64,000 nt of DNA. It comes from Chitinophaga skermanii (GTDB lineage: Bacteria > Bacteroidota > Bacteroidia > Chitinophagales > Chitinophagaceae). This document shows, one piece after another, positions 1 to 11,000 of the stretch (position 1 is the first letter of the stretch; each line of letters opens with the position of its first letter). A model generated the notes under the pieces. That model searched no databases. It was not told the origin of the DNA and worked only from the letters and a program-made list of their open reading frames with translations. Where the stretch lies: positions 449,689 to 513,688 of the forward strand of contig NZ_QLLL01000004.1 in assembly GCF_003259335.1 (NCBI RefSeq). Reading direction: 5' to 3'. The translations under genes and the position numbers were made by a program.

Positions 1-338
1 TACGCAGAGGGCGCCCCAGTTACTTCGATTCACCGTTTAACTTCAATGCGCCGGGTAGCAATGATAAACGCTTTACCTCGTTCCCATCGGGTCATAGTAA
101 TACCATTATGACGGTAGCTACCGCTATCGCGGAATCGTATGGGAAGGATCATAAATGGGTACCTTGGGTATGTTATGGTATTGCCGGCTTAACGGGGATT
201 TCCCGGTTGTACGACAATCGCCATTGGAGTAGTGATGTGTTAATTGGAATGTCGTTGGGTCACTTCGTAACAAAGAGCGTATTCCGTCATCACCGGGAAC
301 AAGAGAAAAAGCGGGCTTTACAGTTGAAATTGATGTAA
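1..338 (+). CDS. PAP2-family phosphatase, C-terminal part (cut by left edge)
   Basis: This is the 3' end of a phosphatidic acid phosphatase type 2 family enzyme, which removes phosphate from membrane lipid phosphates on the outer side of the inner membrane. The reading frame is open from base 3, so the N-terminus lies outside the window. Two of the three family signatures are visible: PSGHS (motif C2 with the catalytic acid His) and SRLYDNRHWSSDV (motif C3, SRxxxxxHxxSD, with the nucleophile His and its Asp). A hydrophobic helix separates them, as the fold requires. The end is natural: a basic tail, TAA, then a strong hairpin. The exact substrate cannot be told. Confidence 0.9.
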   Translation, partial: RRGRPSYFDSPFNFNAPGSNDKRFTSFPSGHSNTIMTVATAIAESYGKDHKWVPWVCYGIAGLTGISRLYDNRHWSSDVLIGMSLGHFVTKSVFRHHREQEKKRALQLKLM

Positions 339-359
339 TATTAACGTAGTGAATATAAC

Positions 360-399
360 AGGAAAGGCTGTTTCTACCAGGTAGAGGCAGCCTTTCTTA
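360..399 (+). terminator. Rho-independent terminator after the PAP2 gene
   Basis: GAAAGGCTG (362-370) pairs with CAGCCTTTC (388-396), and an inner CTAC/GTAG stem extends the hairpin. It is followed by TTATTT, and lies 24 bases after the PAP2 stop codon. Confidence 0.75.
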
Positions 400-517
400 T
401 TTCCAGTGAATTGCGCATTTGGCCTATTGAGTATTATGATTGCGACAAGTTAGCTAATAGCCAAGCATGATAATACAGTTATATAAGTGATCATCAAGTG
501 ATTACTAGGGGAAAGCC

Positions 518-692
518 GATGTAAATACGATGTAAATACGATGTACATACGATCTAAATACGATCAAACTACATGGAATTACATGGTAGTTACATGAAAA
601 CTACATGGAATTAGCTTAGAAATTACATGGTAGCTACATGGTTGGTACATGGAAGGAGCTTGGCGGCACCTTAGAAATTACTTAGAAGGATT
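518..692. repeat. Array of about 16 degenerate 11-bp units (array 1)
   Basis: The first five units are of the GATGTAAATAC type (starts 518, 529, 540, 551, 562). The array then changes without losing phase to ATGGAATTAC-type units (573, 583, 594, 605, 616, 627, 638, 649, 660, 671, 682). All spacings are 11 bp except one of 10. Most units end in TAC. Since 11 is not a multiple of 3 the array is not coding. The same ACATGGAA-type units recur near 25.7 kb and 49.8 kb. Confidence 0.85.
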
Positions 693-1192
693 GTACTACT
701 TACGAACAAGTTATAGGGAAGGTAAGGTTGAATATACTATTAGTATAAGGTACTTATTGGGAAAACATGGGATAAGCATGGAGATATAATCTACCATCAA
801 CTTACTAGGCTATTTATTGCAGTTGTGTATGGTTAGAAAAATTATCAAAATATTGTGCGTTGTATTATGCAAAGCTGGAAAATATTGCATCATGTAATAG
901 ATAGTAGGAAATACTGCAGAAGCAAAACTAACATGTCAACCAGTTGTGAAGGATGGAATTTGTGAAGGTGGTCGATGTTTCTACTATCTAGCATTGTTGT
1001 AGGTGAACTTCTTCAACCGGTGTTACTGGCAGCATTGGGAACTAGGGGTACAAGTTACTTCTAAAGGCTGCTAGTACGATGCAGAAGATGGGTAAGTTGC
1101 AATGATGATATATAGAAGGTAGAACGTCGACCACCTTATAATGATACTGTTGATGTGTCAATAATTAGTGTATCCATTTTTTCAAACATGCA

Positions 1193-1228
1193 TAAAAAAC
1201 ACCGCCGGAAATTTCTTTCTGGCGGTTG
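1193..1228 (-). terminator. Terminator of the lipocalin-like lipoprotein gene
   Basis: On the minus strand ACCGCC and GGCGGT form a stem (extended by AGAAA/TTTCC-type pairing) followed by GTTTTTT. It sits directly after the stop of the minus-strand gene ending at 1237. Confidence 0.75.
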
Positions 1229-1236
1229 TTGTTTTA

Positions 1237-1662
1237 TTAGTTCTTCGTGAAAACGAGTTGTTCGTTACTGCTTTCATTATCGTCCTTTAGCGTAATCTTC
1301 GTGGTGGATACTTCTACAATTACCCAATCGTCGGTTAATTCACCCAGTGGTTTGTTACTGTCGGTTTTTACACCAAAATCGATGTTGTAACGGCGATTGC
1401 TATTGCCGAAGCTCCAAGTGCCGTTTTTAGTGATAGCGTCTTTCATGGCGGTGGCTGTACCGCCTCTATTGAAAGTAAAGGTGTAGCCATTGAATTTGCT
1501 CGTGTTGTTTTCGCCTCTTTCGGAGAAGAGTGTTACACGCCATGTGCCGCTAGTTGGGGCCGCCGTGTTTACGGGTGGCGTGCTATTGTCGTCGCTTTTG
1601 CTACAAGCAGTGCATAGAAATGCTGTAAGAAATGCGCTGGAGATAAGCCATTTTTTGATCAT
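1237..1662 (-). CDS. Lipocalin-like domain lipoprotein
   Basis: This is a small lipoprotein of about 141 aa. The chosen ATG gives MIKKWLISSAFLTAFLCTAC, a signal peptide with lipobox (LCTAC) whose Cys would be lipidated. A longer frame reaches upstream only through a TTG start and would bury this signal, so it was rejected. The mature part begins with a Ser/Asp/Asn/Thr-rich linker. It continues with a beta-rich domain (GTWRVTLF, YTFTFNRGGTA, NGTWSF, ITLKDD, QLVFTK) typical of the lipocalin-like lipoproteins common in Bacteroidota. Its ligand is unknown. It is monocistronic and divergent from the giant adhesin gene. Confidence 0.7.
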   Translation of the reverse strand: MIKKWLISSAFLTAFLCTACSKSDDNSTPPVNTAAPTSGTWRVTLFSERGENNTSKFNGYTFTFNRGGTATAMKDAITKNGTWSFGNSNRRYNIDFGVKTDSNKPLGELTDDWVIVEVSTTKITLKDDNESSNEQLVFTKN

Positions 1663-2030
1663 GGTACTGAAGTTGGTGAATGTTAGTAATACGTAATAAT
1701 CGATACATGCGTTGCCTTGCGGTTGACTAAAAATAGGCAAAAAACAGGCTCATTATTTTTATACACTTATTATTTACAATGATTATCAAGCTGTTTCAAA
1801 AGAAAAAATTCTTTTCGTCTTGTGAACCCTCCACCTTAAATCGTGTTATCTAATACAATTGTACCCAACCCTAAGCATACAATCCAGCAATAAAATTACA
1901 CCTACTTACCAAAATCGACGACCTGGAAAGTGTTTTTGTACCTATTTGAAAGTTACAAGCAGGCATGGTAAGACCCTTTTTTCGCACCAGGCAAATGGTG
2001 TGCATGTATGATTTTCTGTTGACTAAAAAT
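1663..2030. other. Divergent intergenic region
   Basis: This region separates the start of the lipoprotein gene from the start of the giant adhesin and must hold both promoters. It is very AT-rich around 1745-1830. A weak -7-like TACAATTG occurs near 1854-1861, but no convincing -33 partner was found. An in-frame ATG at 1965 lies inside it; the later start at 2031 was preferred because it gives a normal signal peptide. Confidence 0.4.
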
Positions 2031-5000
2031 ATGGCTATGTGCAAAAGCACCTTATCACTATGGCGTAAAACTTTACTCTGTTTATTTATTTTATTATTCA
2101 CCCAACAAGCAGTACGTGCCCAGTTCACGTTACGGGAGAGTTTTGGTGATAATACCTTAACCTCTCCAAGGATTATACTAGGTGGTAGTGCGCAATTAAC
2201 GGCTGCTGCTGGTATTGACCCTTTGGGGGCAGGATGGCTACGACTAACAGGGGATTCCACCAACCAAGTAGGCTATTGTTATGTAAATGAAAGCTTCCCA
2301 TCGAACCTAGGTTTGTTCGTGGAGTTTGAATATACTGCATGGGCACCTTCTACGCGGCCAGAGGCAGATGGTTTTGCCGTTTACTTATTTGATGCCGCAT
2401 ATGGCCCGGGAACGTTTCAGATTGGACAGGATGGAGGCGCTTTAGGGTATGGTGAGGTAGATAAAGCAACACATCCTACAGGCTGGTCATTAGGCCCGGG
2501 GCTTACGGGTGGTTATATTGGTGTAGGGTTAGATGAATTTGGTAACTACTCTGTTAAACAAACCGTGAATGATAATCTTTCTAAAGGTTTTTTACCCCAT
2601 ACAATTGCTGTAAGGGGTACAACAGCTAATCATACACCTTATTTAGCGGGAACAGGTGCAAATTTAGGAGGAACTGTGTATGCTGGTCAGAAGATTAGTT
2701 ATGGTACGCCTATCGCTACGCGACCCAGTTCCGATAACTTTTACCGGAAGGTGCAAGTACTAATTGAGAAGGTAGGTGCTAATTACCAGCTCACCGTTAG
2801 CATGCAATTCTCGCAATCGGGTAGTATGAATAAAGTATTTGGCCCCATTCTATTAAGTGATCCTCCACCGGCGAATTTGAAAGTGGGGTTTGCTGCATCC
2901 ACGGGGTTATATACTAACAACCACGAGATTAAGAATTTATATGTTACCACGCCTGGTGCTATTCATACAGAAAAGAGTGGCCCGGTGGTAATTACTAACC
3001 GGGATTCGGTTGTATATAATGTAGGGGTATTTAATGATAGCCCTAGTCCTATTCCTAATATCCCGGTAACCGATACTTTGCCTACTTGGTTTACTGCACA
3101 AAATGTAAGCTTCAACAACAACGGTTATATAAGTAACACCTACGATGGTAATGGCTCCATTGTGGGAAATGTTTTTAGAGGAGGAACGGTGAATTTGCAA
3201 GCCTATAGTAGAGGTACGTTCCGGTTTGCAGGCAGAATGGTGTTTACTGATAGTATTCCTCGTATTATTAAAAACCTTGCCTATAGTAAATCGCCTACAG
3301 GCTTCAGTGATCCCGATGCCAGCAACGATACTTCGGTTACTTACGCTTACCGTAAACCGGTTTTACAAGTACCTAGTACAACTGTAAATATATGTAGTGG
3401 TACGCCTACCCCCATCAATTTACAAACGTTACATAATGCTACGATTAGCTGGACAGCCAGTGTTACCGCCGGAACGGTAGGAGGTGTGGCAAATGGTAGC
3501 GCAGTAGCATCTAGTACAGGCACCTATACATTTGCACCTACTTTAACGAATACGGGCACCACTGTAGGAACCGTGGTGTATACTTTTACGCCTTCTTATA
3601 CTTATACTTCCCCGGATGATGGTTCTTCCGTGGTGGTGAATGGTGAGCCGGTAAGGGTAACTTATACGGTACAACCGCAAAATCAGCCAATGGCTTTACC
3701 GGGTGTAACAGTATGTTCGGGCGATTCTATTCCACCTAGAACATTTACAAGTCCTATTGCCGGTACTACCTTCTCGTGGACTAATAATAATACAAGCATT
3801 GGCTTACCGGGCAGTGGTTCAGGTGCTACTGTGCCTGGGTTTGTGGCCATTAATAATGGCAATGCCCCGGTTATAGCGAAAATAGCTGTTACTACTTCTG
3901 CCGCGGGATGTAATACAACCGATACATTAACCATTACTGTTAATCCATTACCGAAATCCAGTTTTGCTGTTAACCAAGCTTCGCAATGTTTAACAGGTAA
4001 TTCGTTTGTATTTACCAATACAACCGCTGGTACGAATGCTACCTATGTTTGGGATTTTGGCGATGGAACAACTTCAACAGCTACATCACCTACACATAGT
4101 TACACCACTACAGGCGATTTCATTGTTAAGTTAGTTAGCACGAACGGCAATGGTTGTAAAGATTCTATCGCAAGAACAGTGACGGTAAATATTACGCCGC
4201 AAGTGAGTTTTGTGTACGCTATCATTTCTCCTAATAGTAATAATGTATTCCAGTTCACCAATAAAACCGTCATTACTCCACCAGAAGATACGGGTGTAGT
4301 ATACTTCTGGGACTTTGGTGATGGTATAAGCAGTACGCTAGAAAATCCTAGTCATACTTATACTACCAATGGTACATATACCGTTCGTTTAACCGTTACA
4401 ACGCGCTCTGGCTGTTCGGCTAGTGCTTCGGAAACCATTGTAGTGACTATTGATCCGAATGTAAATGGGAAGTTTACAATTAACCAAAGTGAGCAATGCC
4501 TAACAGGTAATAACTTCGTATTCACCAATACTACCACGGTTACACCGGGCACAACAATTGCCGGGTATGAATGGAACTTTGGTGACAATACGGCTATTTC
4601 TACGGTTACTAGTCCTTCTCATGTATACGCAACAGCAGGTACTTACGTGGTTACTTTAACGGTGATTACTACAACTGGTTATAGGCAAACTGTTACCCAA
4701 ACAGTAGTCGTAAAACCGGTACCAACAGTGGTGAAACCTGCGGATCAAATATTGTGTGTAGGGCAACCAACAACGGCGATTAATTTCACGGGTAGTGTTC
4801 CTGGTACCATGTACAACTGGGTGAATTCGAATCCTGCAATTGGTGTGGCTGCTAGTGGAAGTGGAAACATTCCTTCCTTCACTACCACCAATTCAACACA
4901 AAGCAACAGTGTAGCAACCTTTACTGTTACACCAAGTTTTGATGGTTGTATTGGCGCTGCGCAAACATTTACCATCACAGTAAAACCTAGTCCTCGTGTA

Positions 5001-8000
5001 AATCCAACAGCCGACCAAGCGCTTTGTGCCGGGGGTACTACGCAAGCGGTGGCCTTCACTAGTGCCGTACAAAATACCACCTTTAGCTGGACGAATAGCA
5101 ATACGACAACTGGTTTACAGACTTCAGGAACCGGTAATATCGCGGCATTTACAGCTATTAATACAGGTGCCACTAGTATTACATCTTCGGTTATTGTACA
5201 AGCAGCAGCTGCGGGTTGTACAGGTACGCGTGATACTTTTAATATTACGGTATATCCTATTCCTGTATTAAACAACTCGTTAACACCAACCCCTATTTGT
5301 GATAATTCTGTATTTAGTTATGAACCTACCAGCGGTACACCTGGTGCCACTTTCACATGGCAGCGCGATGCTGTGCCGGGTATTTCAAATGCAACGGCAA
5401 GTGGAACAGGTAACCCACGTGAGTTACTAGATAATACAACGGATTCCGTAGTAACCGTAACTTATAGATTTACAATTACTGCGAATGGCTGTAGCAACGT
5501 GCAGTTAGTACGACTTGGGGTACGACCTACACCAACCCTCAGTACTAATTTAACACCAGCCGCTATTTGTTCTGGTAATCCATTCTACTATGAACCTGGT
5601 TCTGGAACGCCTAATACTACCTTCACATGGACGCGTAACGCTGTGCCTGGTATTGCAAACCCTGCATCGAGTGGAGTAGGTATAATTGATGAACGATTAG
5701 TGAATACGACCGATGGACCTATAAATGTGTTTTATACTTATTTATTGAACGCAAACGGTTGTGGTGGAACAGGAAATGTGACAGTTACCGTGAAACCATT
5801 GCCTGTATTAACTTCAACAACTACGCCAGCTGCTGTATGTGCAGGAACTCCATTTGTTTATTCGCCTACAGCGAGTTTGCCAGGCACTACGTTTGCTTGG
5901 AGCAGGGCAGCTATAGCAGGTGTTAGTAACCCCGCAGCGAGCGGTGTGAATGGTATAAATGAAACGTTGCAAATTACAGACCAGGCTAGTCACCAAGTAC
6001 CATATGTATACACCTTAACGGCTAATGCATGTAGTAATACGGATACTGTATTTGCACAGGTACAGCCATTACCTGCTTTACAATTAACCATTAACGACAC
6101 CACGCAATGTTTGCAAGGCAATAATTTTGTGTTTACGAACACTAGTGCTGTGAGTGGCGCAACGTATACATGGAATTTTGGCGATGGTGAAACAGCCACC
6201 ACGGCGAATGCCACGCATGCTTATAAATTGGCCGGTACTTACACGGTTACTTTGCGCGGTATAACAGCCGCTGGATGTACAGCAGTGGTAAGTCGTACCG
6301 TAGTAGTGTATAATTCACCGGTAGCGGGATTTGTATACAATATAATTTCTCCTAATTCGAATGATGAATTCCAATTCACCAATACTTCTAGTAGTAGTGC
6401 CGGTACATTAACGTATGCTTGGGATTTTGGAGATGGCGCTACTAGCACTTTGAAAGATCCTACGCATTTGTATGCAGATAGCGGCATTTATGTAGTGCGT
6501 TTAACGGTAACAAACCAGCAAGGTTGTACCGCTACTGTTACTAGTCAAATACGCGTAACGAAATACCAAAATGTAGTAGCAGGATTTGACGTAACTCCAG
6601 ATGCGCAATGTTTAACAGGCAATAATTTTGTATTCAATAATACCACAACAGCAGCCGGTGGAGCGTCTGTGGCTAGTTACTTATGGGAATTTGGCGATGG
6701 TACATCTAGTACTTTAGCAAATCCAACACACACGTATACCAGTAGTGGAACTTACACCGTGATATTAACGGTAACAGGTAGTAATGGATTTGTGGATGCG
6801 GTTTCGAAATCGGTTACTGTTTTACCAACACCTGTTATTGCACCGGTAACTAATCAAACATTGTGTAACGGGGCTACTTCAAACAACATCAACTTCAATG
6901 CTAGTCCTACCGCCGCTACCTTTACATGGACAAATAATACGCCAAGTATCGGTTTGCCGGCTTCAGGTAATGATAACATCTCGCCCTTTACTGTGGTGAA
7001 TACAGGTACTACACCTGTAATCGCTACAATTACTTTAACACCACGCCTCTTTAGTTGTACAGGTACAGCAGAAACATTTACTATTACTGTATTACCAACA
7101 CCAACCGTAAGTGGTTTTGCAGATCAAACAGTTTGTAACGGCGCGCAAGTGCCAGCTACTAACTTTACAAGTACCGTGACAGGTATAACATTTAGTTGGA
7201 CGAATGATAATACACGTATTGGTTTAGCTGCATCTGGTAGCGGTAGTATAACAGCCTTTACAGGAGTGAATACGAGTGCTTCACCAGAAATAGCTACCAT
7301 TAAAGTAACACCAAGAGGCGGTACATGTGCAGGAGCGGAACAACAATACACCATTACCGTTCAACCTACACCTATTTTAACAAGTAGCTTGCAAGGTGGT
7401 ACTATTTGTAGCAATGCAACCTTTAATTATACACCAAGTAGTAATACGACCGGTGTTATATATAATTGGACAAGAGCTGCTGTAAGTGGCATCAGTAATG
7501 CTAGTGGAAGTGGAGTAGGGAATATTAGTGAAACATTGGTGAATACAACGAATGCACGAATAGCCGTGACGTATGTATATACTTTATCATCGAATGGTTG
7601 TGTGAATCCTACAACTTATAATGTGGTAGTGAATGTAGATCCAACGCCTGTGTTAAGTAGTAGTTTAATACCGGCAGGTATTTGTTCAGGAGCAGAATTT
7701 AACTATTCCCCAAGTAGTGTAACGAATGGGGCTACATTTAGTTGGAGCCGTGCTGCCATAGCTGGTATCAGTAATCCAGCAGCATCTGGTGTAAATAATC
7801 CGAACGAGGTATTGATCAATACTACGAATGCGCCTATTACAGTGGTGTATCAGTATACTATTACTGCAAATGGTTGTAGTAATGTGCAGCAAGTGAGTGT
7901 TGTGGTAAGTCCAATACCAGGCACTGCATTTACCATCAATAACGCGGTACAGTGTTTACAGGGCAATAGTTTCGTCTTTACAAACACAACTACTGGTAGT

Positions 8001-11000
8001 GGTACATTAACGTATGCATGGGATTTTGGTGATGGTAAAACAGCCACTACTGCAAATGCCACCCATACTTATACTGCGGAGGGTACTTATGATGTTACCT
8101 TAAAAGTGACTGGGAATGAAGGATGTGCAACTTCAACAGTTGTTAATCAAGTGAGAGTGGACCCAGTACCATCACCGAACTTTACATTTATGTCTGATCC
8201 ATTTGGTTCAACCAAAACGTTTGAATTTACCAATAATTCAACGATTAGTAATGGTACCTTATCGTATGTTTGGAATTTTGGTGATGGAACAACTAGCACT
8301 GATGAAAATCCAACACATACATATGCTGCACAGGGTAATTACAATGTGCGCTTAACCGTTACTGAAACATCGAACGGTACATCTTGTGCTGCATATATAC
8401 AGAAGACATTGGTAATTATAGATGATCCTAACGTGGTTGCTAGGATAGATGTCAATACAACATCACAGTGTTTGAAAGACAATATATTTGTTTTCAGCGG
8501 ATTTGCTTCTACTGCTACAAACCCGATAGTTGTTTATAACTGGGATTTTGGAGATGGAACAACTGCGCTTGGTATGAATCCAACACACACCTACGCAGCT
8601 GCGGGTAATTATACTGTAGAGTTAGCGGTGATAGACGATATGGGTAATGTGAATATAGCAACTGTGTCATTAATTGTAAATGCAACACCAGTTGTAACAG
8701 GATTACGAAATATAACGGTTTGTAATGGCAGTACTGTAAATCAAATTAATTTCTCAGGAACACCCAATACAATTTTCACATGGAGTAATACATTTGCGGC
8801 GATAGGGTTGCCTACTTCTGGAACCGACTTTATACCGTCATTTGTTGCTACAAATACCACGCAAGCGCCACTTGCTTCATTTATTAATGTTACGCCTACC
8901 TTACAAGGATGTCCAGGAGAAGCGCGATCATTCCTTATTACGGTGAATCCGACAACAACAGTGAATACCGTATCAAACCAAGTTAAATGTAACGGTGAAA
9001 CAGTAGCCGCCATTAATTTTACAAGTCCTGTTGCTGGCACAACATATACTTGGGTGAATGATAATACTAGAATTGGACTGAATGCGAGCGGTACCGGTAA
9101 TATTGCATCATTTACCGGTATTAATACAGGTAATACTACGGAAGTGGCTAATATTACCATAACCCCGGTTATTAATGGTTGTGTAGGTACAGCATCAACA
9201 TTCACCATCACAATTCATCCAACACCTATCATGAATAGTAATAATGATGCAGGAGTAATTTGTAGTGGAGAAACCTTTACTTATACACCAAGTAGCCTTG
9301 TTGCTGTTGCCTCCTTTAATTGGACGAGGGCTTCCATACCAGGCATATCTAACCCGGCTGCTACAGGAACGGGCAATGTAAGCGAGGTGTTGGTAAATAC
9401 AACTACGGCACCAATCGACGTGGTTTATGCCTATACGGCTTCCGCAAATGGATGTGCTAATACAGTACCTTATAATGTTAAGGTGCGTGTATTGCCATCA
9501 CCAGTATTAAGCAGTAGTGTAACCCCAACGGCGATTTGTTCTGGTACGATGTTGAATTATTCACCAACTTCAGCGATAAGTGGCGTTACATTTAGCTGGT
9601 CGCGTGCAGCAGTAGCGGGCATTAGTAATGGAGCAGCCAGCGGAACGGGTAACCCGAATGAAATATTAACCAATACAACTAGTTTGCCGGTTAATGTTGT
9701 GTATCAATATACTTTAGCAGCGAATGGTTGTACAAATACACAGCAAGTAACGGTAACGGTTCTTCCATTACCAACGGTAGGATTTACTATTAATAATGAT
9801 CCGCAATGTATTACGGGTAATAACTACGAGTTTACCAATACTTCTAACATTGGCAGTGGTACCTTAACGTATACTTGGGATTTGGGAGATGGTACTATTT
9901 TAACTACGCAGAATGCAACGCATGCTTACCAAGCCGATGGCCAGTATAATGTGGTGTTAACTGCTACCAGCAGTGATGGTTGTGCGAGTGAAGCCTACCG
10001 TGAAACTATAACGGTATTGCCATCGCCGGTAGCTGGATTTACTTACCGCATTATAGCACCGAACTCGAATGATGAATACCAGTTTATATCAACAGTTACG
10101 CGTATACGGAAAGGTACATTAACTACCTATCATTGGATGTTTGGTGATGGTACAGAAAGCTTTGAACAGAATCCAATGCATACCTACCAAAATAGTGGCT
10201 TATATATCGTTACGTTAATGGTAACGGCCGATAATGGTTGTACAAGCGTGGCACGTAATACAATTACTGTAACTAAGAACCCGAACGTGGTAGCGAAGTT
10301 TGATATTAATCCAATTACAGCTTGTTTACCAGGTAATTTATTTGCGTTCACCAATACCTCCACTATTACGGGAGGAGTAACGGTAATTGGTGCTACATGG
10401 GATTTTGGTGATGGTACTACGAGTACAGATGCTAATCCAACGCATACGTACGCCGCGGCAGGTGTATATACGGTTACTTTATCAGTAGAAACGTCGACCG
10501 GGTTTATTTCCGAGGCAACTCGTACCGTGCAAGTTTTTGCGGTACCTACTATTACAGTGCCGAGCAACACGGTGGTGTGTGCAAATGAAAGTGTAACCAT
10601 CCCAAGCTTTGCAGGAACTATTACAGCGGCTACATATACGTGGACGAATGATAATCCAGCCATAGGTTTAAGTGCCGGTGGTACAGGTAATATTCCCATC
10701 TTCACGGCCACCAATACAAGTAATGTTCCTATTACTGCTACTATAACAGTTATTGCAACTGAAAATAATTGTAGTAGTGCACCAAGTACATTTACGATTA
10801 CTGTAAATCCTGTTCCTGCGGTAAACCCTGTAGCTAGTCAAACACTTTGCGCAGGCGCTACTACAACGGCTGTTAACTTTAGTGGACCAGTAGCGGGTAC
10901 TACTTACAGTTGGACTAATTCTAATCCAACTATTGGTTTGCCGGGATCGGGTACGGGTAATATCCCGGCCTTCGCTACACCACCACTTAACAAGTCGTTA

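Larger units (their letters stand above)
339..1192. other. Long gene-free interval with an 11-bp array
   Basis: No convincing reading frame lies on either strand. It holds the PAP2 terminator and the 11-bp array at 518-692. The AT-rich remainder (693-1190) shows no RNA gene or mobile-element ends. A short stretch near 706-745 (CAAGTTATAGG..AA..GTAAG..TATACTA) also occurs just after the array near 49.84 kb. Confidence 0.6.

Noticed and set aside
371..387. CTACCAGGTAG in the PAP2 terminator and again in the palindrome at 19882-19910
   Set aside because: The shared 11 bases are a self-complementary word in two hairpins of different kind; a common function is not supported.
518..692. CRISPR array
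   Set aside because: Units are 11 bp, degenerate and contiguous with no unique spacers, and there are no cas genes in the window.
1663..1740. Longer N-terminus for the lipocalin-like lipoprotein from TTG 1740
   Set aside because: It would bury the lipoprotein signal behind 26 extra residues.
1965..2030. Upstream start of the adhesin at ATG 1965
   Set aside because: It would put 22 mostly polar residues before the signal peptide. The ATG at 2031 gives a normal n-region, though the earlier start is not excluded.
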